From: Alistipes provencensis
GTDB lineage: Bacteria; Bacteroidota; Bacteroidia; Bacteroidales; Rikenellaceae
Direction of reading: 5' to 3'
DNA length: 64,000 nt
Assembly (NCBI RefSeq): GCF_900083545.1
Contig: NZ_LT559262.1
Span: 968,397-1,032,396, forward strand
Part shown: positions 51,316 through 60,751 of the stretch, piece after piece
Position numbering within the stretch: the stretch's first letter is position 1
How the letters are laid out: the number at the start of each line of letters is the position of its first letter
Made by a program: the position numbers and the translations under genes
The notes under the pieces: model-generated
The model's input: the letters and a program-made list of their open reading frames with translations, nothing else
Told to the model about the DNA's origin: nothing
Database searches by the model: none

Positions 51316-53202
51316 TTACCATCCGGGATTCTGCCAATTCACGCCCGTCAGCGTCGTCATGAGGTTCGCCTCGCTCAGCGGGATAGGCAGCCACAGGAAT
51401 TTGTTCTGGTAGCACAACCGCTCCCCGACCAGTTGACGGGTATAGGAATAATCGTTGTCTCCGTTCCGTGTAACACGCACGGCCGTCAGGTAACGGTCGG
51501 TCTTCGAAAGGTCTCCGGAAGGAAGTGACCAGCGGCGTACGTCGTAATAGCGGAAGCCCTCCATGGCCAGCTCGACACGACGCTCGTTGCGGATGCGCAG
51601 CATCAGTGCATCGCCGCTCAGCCCGGCATCCAGCCCCGGCATGCCGACACGGCTGCGTATCTCGTTCACGGCCACGATGGCCTCGTCCCCGTGCCCGGCC
51701 TCGGCAGCAGCCTCAGCGAAATTGAGGATCACCTCTCCCAAACGGAACATCTTGAAATTCGCCCCGACTCCACCCGGATAGGTCGGCGCCGCGTATGGAT
51801 GGAGGAACTTACGTTCATAATACCCCGTCCGGGTCCGCTGCGCCCCCTGACCGGCTCCCATAAGGCCCGTGAAGGGCTCCTCGGGATAGGTAGCGATGAT
51901 ACGCGTGCGGGTACCGGGCTCGCCCGGATAGTTCTCGATGCACTTCGGGTCCTCGGTGACTTTCCAATAACAGTGGCGCTTCGAACCGTTGTAATAGATC
52001 GAGGCATAAAAACGCGGATCGCGGTTCTCATATGGATTCTGCGGATCGTAGGTGCTGTTATCCGGATTGTAATTAGGCTCCAGATGCGTTTCATCCGCGT
52101 AAGGGTTCGCCAGATTGAGAATAGTCTTGCCGTCGACAGTCTCATAGCAATCGACCAGCTCCTGCGAAGGATTGGTTCCCGACTTGTCCCCATTAATTCC
52201 GATGCCGTCCATCTGGAAGACCGCACCCTGATCCGCCCTGTTCTGGTAAATGGTCTCACGATCGACCGGATCGGCGGTGTATTCCATCGTCGAGGTGAAA
52301 TACTCGTTGTAAAGCGCCGCTCCGTCGTTGGGCAGAAAAGCGGTCGCCTCTTTGAACTCCGGATAGTTGACCTTGTTGTAAAGTGTGTAACCGTTCTTTT
52401 TGAGATTGGTCACCGCCTCCTTGGTAATACGGTAAGCCTCATCCCAATGGTCCTGTCCGTCGTTATAGAGCGGACTGGCCGCATAGAGAATCATGCGGGC
52501 GCGAATCGCTTCGGCCACGGCCTTGGTCATGCGGCCCGCCTCGGCGGTAGTCGTGATGCGCCACGGCAGCTGGGAAATCGCCAGCGCCGCGTTGCAGTCC
52601 TCGATCACGAACTGCACCGATTCGTAGAAACTCGGCTTGGCGACCTTGCCGAAGTCGGTGTCCAGCGCATAAGCCTCGCGGACGATGGGCAAGCCGGTAC
52701 CGTACCAGCGCAGCAATTCGCTGTAATAATAGGCCCGGAGTATGTGCGCCTCGGCTTTCCAGCGCATTTTGTCGGACTGAGAGGTAACATTAGCACCGTC
52801 AATGTAGCTCAGAAAGACGGCACACTTGCGGATAGCGGCCCAATAACGGTTCCAATAGTCGCCGTTGCCGAAATTAGCGCTGAGATTCACGATCGGGTGG
52901 TTGTCGGCCGAAGCCTGCCCTTTATAAAGCAAGCCCGACATCAGACCAGCCCCTTCGTCGCTGTCCCATGCCTCATCGCTCCAAACCACCAGACCGCGCG
53001 ACCAGTAATGGAACTTGATACCCATTTCGGGAATGTATTCATAACAAGTATTCAGCCAGGCGCCCGTCTGCTCGTTGTCCTGAAAAATTTGCGGGATGGA
53101 GACATATCCGTCGGGAGCCATGTCCAGGGCGCTTTCACAGGCGCTCACCGTCGCCAAAGCGAGCAGGCCCGCCGCTGTACGATATAATTTCGTCAATTTC
53201 AT
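51316..53202 (-). CDS. SusD/RagB-family glycan-binding lipoprotein (first of the tandem pair)
   Basis: A 628-residue lipoprotein (ALATVSACESALDMAPD, lipid Cys near residue 22). SusD features are QTGAWLNTCYEYIPEM, WKAEAHILRAYYYSELLRWYGT, the shared NPYENRDPRFYASIYYNG block and the closing RNERRVELAMEGFRYYDVRRW, then WLPIPLSEANLMT. It lacks the inserted domain of the next SusD but shares a closely matching stretch of DNA with it (52009-52078 against 47041-47110), evidence that the two pairs arose by duplication. It starts 19 bases after its SusC gene. The protein should bind the target glycan on the cell surface. Confidence 0.94.
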   Translation of the reverse strand: MKLTKLYRTAAGLLALATVSACESALDMAPDGYVSIPQIFQDNEQTGAWLNTCYEYIPEMGIKFHYWSRGLVVWSDEAWDSDEGAGLMSGLLYKGQASADNHPIVNLSANFGNGDYWNRYWAAIRKCAVFLSYIDGANVTSQSDKMRWKAEAHILRAYYYSELLRWYGTGLPIVREAYALDTDFGKVAKPSFYESVQFVIEDCNAALAISQLPWRITTTAEAGRMTKAVAEAIRARMILYAASPLYNDGQDHWDEAYRITKEAVTNLKKNGYTLYNKVNYPEFKEATAFLPNDGAALYNEYFTSTMEYTADPVDRETIYQNRADQGAVFQMDGIGINGDKSGTNPSQELVDCYETVDGKTILNLANPYADETHLEPNYNPDNSTYDPQNPYENRDPRFYASIYYNGSKRHCYWKVTEDPKCIENYPGEPGTRTRIIATYPEEPFTGLMGAGQGAQRTRTGYYERKFLHPYAAPTYPGGVGANFKMFRLGEVILNFAEAAAEAGHGDEAIVAVNEIRSRVGMPGLDAGLSGDALMLRIRNERRVELAMEGFRYYDVRRWSLPSGDLSKTDRYLTAVRVTRNGDNDYSYTRQLVGERLCYQNKFLWLPIPLSEANLMTTLTGVNWQNPGW

Positions 53203-53221
53203 AATCTTGGTATTCCTCGGG

Positions 53222-56200
53222 TTAGAAAGAAAGGTTTACACCGATGTTGAACATCCGGGTCAGCGGATAGTGCATCGGGTTCAAAGGCTCCGGATCGAGG
53301 TGATCGGCCAGCAGCCGCGACCAAGTGACCAGATTCTGGCCGCTCAGGAAGACGCGAAGGTTCGTAATGCCGGCCCGGCGCAGCAGGTGTGCGGGAATCG
53401 TGTAGCCGATCTCCATGTTCTTGAGCCGCAGGAAGGTCTTGTCCTGAATGAAAAAGTCGTTCCGCTGATGATTGGTGTTATTCGACGTTCCCAAAGCCGG
53501 GTAAGTGATCTTCTCGCCGTTCTTCCAGCGCTCCTCGGTCCACGCATGGCGATGCCAGTTGAAATAGGAACCTTCCAGAGAAGTCTCGGTCGCCATATTG
53601 CCCAGATAAACCGAATGGAAGCCGCCCAATCCCTGGAAGAAGACACTGAAGTCGATACCCTTCCAGGTCAGTCCGAGCGAAAGGCCATAGGTGCGGCGCG
53701 GAACGGTACCGTTACCGATCGGCGCCATGTCGCGTTCATTGATATGACCGTCTTTGTTGAGGTCGCGGTAAACGAAGTCACCGGGACGGGGCGTACCGAA
53801 ATCATACACGAGGTCCGTCGACGCGAGCGTCTCCTTGGTCCAGTACCCACCGTTGTTCGACCGGTCGATCAGGTAGCCGAACTCCTGACCGAGCGAATAA
53901 CCGGTCTTGCGGTACTGATAGGCATACCCTTCGCCGAGAGGGATCTCGTCGGCAAACTTCACCTCGTTCCGGTTCAGGCCGAAATTACCGCGAACCATCA
54001 GGTACAAGTCCTTTCCGATCTGCTTGTTATAGCTGACTTCAAACTCAACGCCCTTATTCTCGACCTCGCCCATGTTGACACGGGGCAGCTGCGACGCCGT
54101 GATACCCTGAAACGCAGGAATGGTATTGCGCTGCGTAAGAATATCGTTACGATCCTCGCGGAACAGGTCTACCGAAAGCGAGAAATCGCGGAAAAGCCCC
54201 ACATCGACACCGATGTTGTATTTCGAAGCCGTTTCCCATGTGATGCCGGTATTACCGACAATCGCTTCGTTGATACGCTGTCCCAGACCCAGGCTGGGAA
54301 GATAGCCGCCGCCAGCCACCGAGATCTGGTCGAGGTACATGAAACGCGCGGCGTTCATCTGGTCGTTGCCGACCTTGCCGTAGGAGGCACGCAGTTTGAG
54401 ATTGGTCAAGACATTGTTGTCCTTCAGCCACGCTTCATTGCTGACCACCCAGCCGGCAGACACCGCGGGGAAGACACCGAAACGCTTCGCGGGAGAGAAC
54501 TGTTCCGAACCGTTGTATCCGAGGTTGAACTCGGCAAAATAGCGGTTGTCGTAATCGTAGGTGGCACGCGCTGCGATACCCACGACATTGTAGGGCATTT
54601 CGCCGCCGCCCGACTCCCAATGGTCGCGTTGGGCCACGAACGTGGCACCGACCGTATGTCGGCCGAACGTACGGTTATAGGAGAGGATCGCCTGCATGTT
54701 GATCTTGTACGACGTGCCGGCGCCCTTGTAGACGATCATGTTGATGTCGTCGGTGAAAGAGTGCATGTAGTTGAACGACTCGCCATCGCTGCCCACCTGA
54801 AGGGCGTAGTTCTTGCTGCGCTTGACGCCTTCGGTCGATGTCTGCGAAACTGCATCATAGGAGATCATGCCACGCAGTACGAGTCCTTTGGTCACGAGTT
54901 TGCCCAAGTCCCATTCCAAAGCGAAAGTGGAATTCAGGTTAGTATTGACCCGGTTGTGATATCCGAATCCATTGGCATATTCGTAACCGGAAACGCCGAG
55001 ATAGGTACCGCCGGTCACCGGCGAATAGGCACCCAGAAAGCCTCCTCCGGGGATTCCCACCCCGTGTCCGGGAAGCGTCAGCGGACCGGGCGACAGCGGA
55101 AGCATCAGTGAAGAGTAGAAGAACATGGCACCTGTCATCACCTGAGGATCACCGAATCCGGCCCCTGAATAGCCCGGCATACCGACCGTCTCAATATAGG
55201 TACCCAGATTCAACGACGCCTTCAGCGACTCGGCCAGCTTGTAGTCGAGGTTCGAGCGGAAACTCCAACGGTTCATGCGCATCGAGGCATCGTAGCCCAA
55301 CTTCGATTTGGGTTCAGTCTTCAGGTGACCGCCCTGATAGGTGTAGCCCACATTGACAAAATAGGAAAGCCGTTTCGTACCGCCCGAGACATTGGCGTTG
55401 ACCGTAGTCTGGGGCGCAAACTGCTTGAACATCGCACGGTATTGGTCGATATCCGGATAGAGATATCGGCGGTTGGCCGCTTTCGTGGCGTAGTCCGGAT
55501 CATTGGGATCAAGCCCCTTGAGCGGATTCTCATACATGGCCGTCAATTCGGGATCGATTCCGGTCTTACCGTCATTAGTCAGCGCCTCGTTACGCATACG
55601 CAGGTAATCCAGCGAGTGCAAACGCTCCGGACGCTTGGCAAAAGAGGCAAAGCTCTGCGTAGCATTGATTGAAAGTTTGGCTTTACCCTCCTGACCGCGC
55701 CGCGTGGTGATGAGGATGACGCCGTTGGCACCGCGCACTCCGAAGACGGCCGTCGCCGAAGCGTCTTTCAGCACCGAGATCGACTCCACTTCGTTGGGAT
55801 CGATCGTACGGATATTGTCACGGGGCACGCCGTCGATCAGGATCAGCGGACTGGTCACATTGGTCGTACCGGCACCGCGCAAATAGAGCACGGCATCATC
55901 GACACCGGGCTGGCCGCCCGTCGACTGGGTCGAGGTCAGACCCGAGATTCGGCCGGCCAATGCACTGGACAAACTCGTCGAAGAACTTTTTTTGATATCG
56001 CTGGCGCTCACAGAAGAGACGGAACCGGTCACCGAGACCTTTTTCTGTACGCCATAACCGACTACAACGACATCTTCGATGGCCGAAGCCTCCTCCTGCA
56101 GTGTAACTTCAAGCATGAGGCGGCTGCCGACCGGCATCTCTTCGGGCTTGTAGCCCATGAAAGAGAAGACGAGCACACTCTCCCTGCCGGGAACCGAGAT

Positions 56201-56407
56201 CGTAAAGGCGCCGCCCGAATCGGTGACCGTACCGACCGCCGTGTTTTTGAGCAGGACCGTCACACCCGCCATCTCCATACCGTTGGCATCACGCACCACT
56301 CCCTTAACGGTCAACGACCGCTCCTGGGAAAAGGCTGACCCGACACAGAAAAACGAGAATAACACCGGAATCAGGAATGTTATTCCGGAACGTAAAAGTT
56401 TTAGCAT
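53222..56407 (-). CDS. SusC-like TonB-dependent receptor (first of the tandem pair)
   Basis: A 1061-residue outer-membrane receptor: signal (to about residue 28, GSAFSQERS), carboxypeptidase-regulatory-like domain (about 30-110, LTVKGVVRDANGMEM), the classic VVVGYGVQKKVSVTGSVSS bridge, plug (about 120-265, with LYLRGAGTTNVTSPLILIDG) and barrel ending MFNIGVNLSF. It is the first gene of the minus-strand locus and is transcribed away from the hybrid regulator gene, with 303 bases between the two starts. No STN domain is present, which agrees with control by that regulator rather than by an ECF sigma and anti-sigma pair. Confidence 0.95.
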   Translation of the reverse strand: MLKLLRSGITFLIPVLFSFFCVGSAFSQERSLTVKGVVRDANGMEMAGVTVLLKNTAVGTVTDSGGAFTISVPGRESVLVFSFMGYKPEEMPVGSRLMLEVTLQEEASAIEDVVVVGYGVQKKVSVTGSVSSVSASDIKKSSSTSLSSALAGRISGLTSTQSTGGQPGVDDAVLYLRGAGTTNVTSPLILIDGVPRDNIRTIDPNEVESISVLKDASATAVFGVRGANGVILITTRRGQEGKAKLSINATQSFASFAKRPERLHSLDYLRMRNEALTNDGKTGIDPELTAMYENPLKGLDPNDPDYATKAANRRYLYPDIDQYRAMFKQFAPQTTVNANVSGGTKRLSYFVNVGYTYQGGHLKTEPKSKLGYDASMRMNRWSFRSNLDYKLAESLKASLNLGTYIETVGMPGYSGAGFGDPQVMTGAMFFYSSLMLPLSPGPLTLPGHGVGIPGGGFLGAYSPVTGGTYLGVSGYEYANGFGYHNRVNTNLNSTFALEWDLGKLVTKGLVLRGMISYDAVSQTSTEGVKRSKNYALQVGSDGESFNYMHSFTDDINMIVYKGAGTSYKINMQAILSYNRTFGRHTVGATFVAQRDHWESGGGEMPYNVVGIAARATYDYDNRYFAEFNLGYNGSEQFSPAKRFGVFPAVSAGWVVSNEAWLKDNNVLTNLKLRASYGKVGNDQMNAARFMYLDQISVAGGGYLPSLGLGQRINEAIVGNTGITWETASKYNIGVDVGLFRDFSLSVDLFREDRNDILTQRNTIPAFQGITASQLPRVNMGEVENKGVEFEVSYNKQIGKDLYLMVRGNFGLNRNEVKFADEIPLGEGYAYQYRKTGYSLGQEFGYLIDRSNNGGYWTKETLASTDLVYDFGTPRPGDFVYRDLNKDGHINERDMAPIGNGTVPRRTYGLSLGLTWKGIDFSVFFQGLGGFHSVYLGNMATETSLEGSYFNWHRHAWTEERWKNGEKITYPALGTSNNTNHQRNDFFIQDKTFLRLKNMEIGYTIPAHLLRRAGITNLRVFLSGQNLVTWSRLLADHLDPEPLNPMHYPLTRMFNIGVNLSF

Positions 56408-56710
56408 AACATGATGGGTTAGTTGACAATTTTTAGATTCTTGAAAATGAATCGCCGGAATTCGGCATACCGATAAAAAAAGGATTTGTCATAAGTTGGG
56501 TTTTAAAGGTTGATTTCAGATAAGGCAAAATTATTCAATAAACAATAGACCCGGAGTCGCTCTCCGTTCATTTTTTTTCATTTCCCGGTCGATTCCCCTC
56601 CGGCAAACTTTGCAAATCCGTTCAAATTATTTTGTTTTCCGGTACCCCCGTTGCTCCGTTCTGAAAAATTACTTATCTTTCCTTAACCTTTTAACGCAAG
56701 CCCGAACCTT
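56408..56710. other. Divergent regulatory region between SusC and the hybrid regulator
   Basis: 303 bases with no gene on either strand. It is AT-rich and should hold the SusC promoter (minus strand) and the regulator promoter (plus strand). For the SusC side I see no clear TAnnTTTG box at good spacing. A short stem CGGAG-TCGCT-CTCCG at 56553-56567, followed by a run of T, is present but too weak to call a terminator. Confidence 0.6.
56651..56681 (+). promoter_or_regulatory. Promoter of the hybrid two-component regulator gene
   Basis: TTG at 56651-56653, a 20-base spacer and TATCTTTC at 56674-56681 fit the Bacteroidota promoter form with one mismatch in the last base of the -7 box. The start codon follows 29 bases later. 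Confidence 0.55.
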
Positions 56711-59700
56711 ATGCCGATCAAAGCCTTTTTATGTGTTCTGCTGTTCAACTTCTTATCCAGTAATGCCCGGGGGGGGGACGCCATGATGCCAGACCATATC
56801 ACCCGGTCTGCCGGCGCGACCTCGCCCAACTTGAGCCACCTGTGTGTCCGGAGTTTCTGTCAAGATAGCCTCGGATATGTGTGGATCGCCACAGCAAGAG
56901 GACTGAACCGCTACAACGGTTATGAGTTCAAACACTTCTTCCACGACAAAAGCGACTCCCTCTCGCTGGACAACGACATGATATATTGTGTTTTTCTCGA
57001 CTCCCAACACCAGTTGTGGGTTGGTACCAGCACGGGAATCAACCGTTATGACTTTGCACACGACCGGTTCCTGCACTATAAAATGCCCCGCACCCAGTAC
57101 ATACTCTCCATCACCGAAGACTCGCACGGCACGATCTGGGCTACCACTACTTCGGGTCTCGGAATAATTGACCAGCAGAACCGGTGCGTGGAGATGGTTT
57201 CCGACGAAAGCCTCCAGTCCTCCACGGTCAGTACATTGGTGGAAGATAAGTCAGGAACCCTATGGGCCGGCACCCACAAGGGGCTGGCCTCCCGGACCGG
57301 ATCGGGCTGGGCATCCGTTGCGCTCGACCGCGACAAAAGCGTGACCTGCATCTGCCCCGATCCCCAAGGGATATTCATGCTCGGGACCAGTTCAGGGATC
57401 ACCCTTTTCGATCCGGCGACAAGTTCTTTCCTAGAAACGCCAACCATCCTGGCGTCGAATCCGGCCCTGACCAAGGCTTACATCCATTTCATCCGGGAAA
57501 TCAGACCTCTCAAATACCTGATCGGAACCTCGGCCGACGGAATATTCCTTTACGATGCCCTCCGCCAGACTCTCCAGCAGGATCCGCCCGAATATACGGA
57601 ACCGCTCCACTCGCGCGAACCCCTGTGCTGTTACGTCGACCGGCAGGACAACGTATGGATCGGATCATTTGACAACGGATTTGCGGTAATCAATACCCAA
57701 CATAGTTTTTTCAATCTCGATCACGAGATCGACGATACTTTCAAAGATGTTTTCTCCACACGAATCATCGAGGACGAACACCAGAATCTGTGGGTCGGAA
57801 CACGCTACCGGGGCCTTTGGTTCTACGGAAAGAACCACACGGTCAAACGATACAATGTTTCGAACTCCCCGATATTCAAAGCGGACAACCTTGTCGAAGA
57901 GCTCTTCATCGATTCCCAAAACCGGTTGTGGATCGCCGGCTCGGAACAGCTAGCGGCAGGGACATATGACCATAACGGCCAAATCTCCGTCCTGCGCACC
58001 ATCCCGCACCGGGGGATCGGTTCTGCGACAATTACGGAGGACAGAGCCGGAAACATTTGGTTCGGACTCGCCAGCGGTCTGTTCGTAATCCGGAACGGCA
58101 ACCTCTCCGGGAAACTGGAAAAAATATACTCCGGAAATATCTCCAAAGTTTATTCGCTTTCCGACGGCAGACTGCTCTTTTCCGCATTCGGAAACGACGT
58201 TTACTCCATCGACGCCCAAACCATGTCCGTCTCACCGATGAAAATGCCGTCGCCCGAGACCTCGGCCATCAGCCGGCACTGCGTCGATATCTTCGAAGAT
58301 TCTCAGAAGCGGATCTGGTTCGGCAGTTACAACGAAGGGCTCATGTACAGCAAGGGTTCGGAATACCGCACCCTGAGCATGGCGGACGGATTGCCCTGCA
58401 ACGACATCACATGTATCCAACAGGACCGCCTGGGCGACATCTGGCTGAGCACAGCCTACGGCATATCCCGGATCGACCGGGACATGGCCATCACCAACTA
58501 TTTCGAAAACGACGGCACGAAAGGCAACCTTTTCCACGAAAAGGCGAGCCTGCTTCGTTCCGACGGCACTCTTTTTTTCACAGGCAATCACGGACTGACC
58601 TTTTTCGACCCCCAGATCCTGACCCGGAACGACCGCCGCTCCCCCGTGGTGATCGAAGACCTGAAGATCAAAAACGAAAGCGTCATTCCGGCGGAAAAAG
58701 GCTCCGTACTGAAAAGAAATATCTCCTATACCGATGGAATCACGCTCTCCCACAAACATTCGGTCATCACGATCGACTACTCGGGAATCGATTTCCTGAC
58801 CTCCCGCAAGTTGACTTATGCCTACAAACTCGAAGGATTCGACGAAAAATGGAATTTCGTCGGGGAATACCGCCGGGCCTCCTACTCCAACTTCACCCCG
58901 GGCGACTATGTTTTCCATGTCAAGGCTTTCAATGGCGACGGGCTGGAAAGTTCCGTTCCCGCAACGCTGAGAATCACCGTAAAACCCGCCCCATGGGCAA
59001 CATGGTGGGCTTGGAGCATCTATATCCTGCTGCTCGCCGCCGCCATCCTGTTTTTCACCAACCTGCGTATTAAAATCCGGCTCCAGCAGGAACGGCTGGA
59101 ATTGGAAGCCAACGAACACAAGCGGGAACAGGACGTGAACGAAATGAAGATGACCTTTTTCACCAACATCTCCCACGAACTGCGCACACCCCTGACGCTG
59201 ATCTCCGCCCCGACCCAGCAACTCATGCGGCTGATCGATCCGGAAAGTCCCGCAGGCAAGCTCCTGACGACGATCCACCGGAACTGCAGCCAACTGCGCC
59301 GCCTGATGGACCAACTATTGGATTTCAGAAAGATGGAAGACGGCATGCTCTCGTTGAAGATCGTCCATGCTGACATAGCGGCCGAACTGGAAACCATTAT
59401 CAGGAGTTACCGGATCGTCGCTGCCGAGAAAAACATATCCGTCGTCTTCTCCCCGCAGGAGCGTCCCCTGAAGATATGGTATGACCCGGACAAGATCGAA
59501 AAGATCATGCATAACCTGCTCTCCAATGCCATGAAATACACCCCGGAGAATGGCCGGATCGAAATCGTCGCCGAAGAGCGCAGTATCATGGATATCCACG
59601 AACGTTACAAAATCGAATCCCCACAGGAAAGATATTTGGAGATCTCCGTATCCGACAACGGCCCGGGCGTCCCCGAAGACAAGCTGAACGAGTTGTTCGT

Positions 59701-60751
59701 CCGATACCGGCAAATCGAATCCCCCGCAGGACTGAAACCCGATTACACGGGCAGCGGCATCGGACTCCATTATACCCTGCGACTGGTCGAAATGCACCAC
59801 GGAAAGATCGTTGCCGAACTCCGGAAACCGACGGGCCTGCGGTTCTCGTTCATCCTCCCCTCCGGCGACGTCTACCGTCCGGAGGAGAAAGCAGAAGCAG
59901 GTATTTCCGAAACCGGCGGCGAACTCGAAACCGCTGCGGACATCGACCGGACTCCGGAACTGCGAGATGCCCGGAAACATGAATATACCATTCTGATAGC
60001 CGAGGACAATACCGAACTGATGATCTACTTCAGGCAGATGCTCGGCGAAGAATACAATGTGATCGAGGCCACCGACGGGGCCCGGGCCTGGGAGATCCTG
60101 CAGAGCGAATGTCCCGACCTGATCCTGAGCGACGTAGTAATGCCGGGGCTTTCGGGCTACGAATTGTGCGCCCGGGTCAAACAGCATCCGGACCTGAGCC
60201 ATATCCCCGTGATCCTGCTCACGGCGAAAACCTCGATGCCCGAGCAGATCGAAGGCCTGACACACGGTGCCGACGCCTATGTCTGCAAACCTTTCAATGT
60301 CGAATACCTGCTGCTGCTGATCGGCAACCAGTTCCGCAATCGCAGCAAACTGCGCAGCTACTATTTCTCGTCACGATCGAAAACCGCCCAAAAAGAACTT
60401 CCGGTCAGGTTAAATGCGTTCGACCGGAAATTCATGGACAAACTGATGGAACTGCTGGAAAAATCACTGTCCAACATGGATCTGAATATCGACGACATCG
60501 CCAGCGAGCTGGCTTTCAGCCGGACCAGTTTCTACCGCAAGCTCAAGGGACTGACCAACATGGCACCCGCCGATTTCATCCGCGTCTACCGGCTACGGCG
60601 GGCCGCAGAGATGATCGAAGAGGGTTCATGGAATCTTTATGAGGTGGCCGAAAACGTGGGATTCAGCAACTACACCCATTTTTCGGTGATTTTCAAAAAG
60701 CATTTCGGGGTATCTCCGAAAGATTACAGGAATCGGGGAAATCACGAATGA
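56711..60751 (+). CDS. Hybrid two-component system sensor-regulator (HTCS)
   Basis: A 1346-residue inner-membrane protein holding a whole signalling path in one chain. Signal peptide (1-22); two seven-bladed propellers of Reg_prop repeats (about 30-680, with GLNRYNGYEFKHF and LWVGTSTGINRYD); Y_Y_Y domain (about 690-755); membrane helix (about 763-785, WSIYILLLAAAILFF); HisKA with H822 in ISHELRTPL; HATPase (about 920-1035, NLLSNAMKYTPENG, SGIGLHY); receiver with D1141 in LILSDVVMPG; and an AraC helix-turn-helix end (about 1240-1340). HTCS proteins sense an oligosaccharide in the periplasm and activate the neighbouring SusC gene. This one is divergent from the tandem SusC/SusD locus. Its 3' end overlaps the next gene in antisense by 59 bases. 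Confidence 0.96.
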   Translation: MPIKAFLCVLLFNFLSSNARGGDAMMPDHITRSAGATSPNLSHLCVRSFCQDSLGYVWIATARGLNRYNGYEFKHFFHDKSDSLSLDNDMIYCVFLDSQHQLWVGTSTGINRYDFAHDRFLHYKMPRTQYILSITEDSHGTIWATTTSGLGIIDQQNRCVEMVSDESLQSSTVSTLVEDKSGTLWAGTHKGLASRTGSGWASVALDRDKSVTCICPDPQGIFMLGTSSGITLFDPATSSFLETPTILASNPALTKAYIHFIREIRPLKYLIGTSADGIFLYDALRQTLQQDPPEYTEPLHSREPLCCYVDRQDNVWIGSFDNGFAVINTQHSFFNLDHEIDDTFKDVFSTRIIEDEHQNLWVGTRYRGLWFYGKNHTVKRYNVSNSPIFKADNLVEELFIDSQNRLWIAGSEQLAAGTYDHNGQISVLRTIPHRGIGSATITEDRAGNIWFGLASGLFVIRNGNLSGKLEKIYSGNISKVYSLSDGRLLFSAFGNDVYSIDAQTMSVSPMKMPSPETSAISRHCVDIFEDSQKRIWFGSYNEGLMYSKGSEYRTLSMADGLPCNDITCIQQDRLGDIWLSTAYGISRIDRDMAITNYFENDGTKGNLFHEKASLLRSDGTLFFTGNHGLTFFDPQILTRNDRRSPVVIEDLKIKNESVIPAEKGSVLKRNISYTDGITLSHKHSVITIDYSGIDFLTSRKLTYAYKLEGFDEKWNFVGEYRRASYSNFTPGDYVFHVKAFNGDGLESSVPATLRITVKPAPWATWWAWSIYILLLAAAILFFTNLRIKIRLQQERLELEANEHKREQDVNEMKMTFFTNISHELRTPLTLISAPTQQLMRLIDPESPAGKLLTTIHRNCSQLRRLMDQLLDFRKMEDGMLSLKIVHADIAAELETIIRSYRIVAAEKNISVVFSPQERPLKIWYDPDKIEKIMHNLLSNAMKYTPENGRIEIVAEERSIMDIHERYKIESPQERYLEISVSDNGPGVPEDKLNELFVRYRQIESPAGLKPDYTGSGIGLHYTLRLVEMHHGKIVAELRKPTGLRFSFILPSGDVYRPEEKAEAGISETGGELETAADIDRTPELRDARKHEYTILIAEDNTELMIYFRQMLGEEYNVIEATDGARAWEILQSECPDLILSDVVMPGLSGYELCARVKQHPDLSHIPVILLTAKTSMPEQIEGLTHGADAYVCKPFNVEYLLLLIGNQFRNRSKLRSYYFSSRSKTAQKELPVRLNAFDRKFMDKLMELLEKSLSNMDLNIDDIASELAFSRTSFYRKLKGLTNMAPADFIRVYRLRRAAEMIEEGSWNLYEVAENVGFSNYTHFSVIFKKHFGVSPKDYRNRGNHE
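56769..56777 (+). repeat. Poly-G tract (nine G) just after the HTCS signal peptide
   Basis: Nine G encode Arg-Gly-Gly (residues about 20-22) at the end of the signal sequence. Loss or gain of one base would stop translation of the 1346-residue regulator soon after the signal peptide, so the tract is placed where a slip would switch the regulator off. Confidence 0.6.

Noticed and set aside
56553..56580. Short stem followed by T run between SusC and the HTCS gene.
   Set aside because: Only five base pairs, and in a divergent promoter region where a terminator has no evident use.
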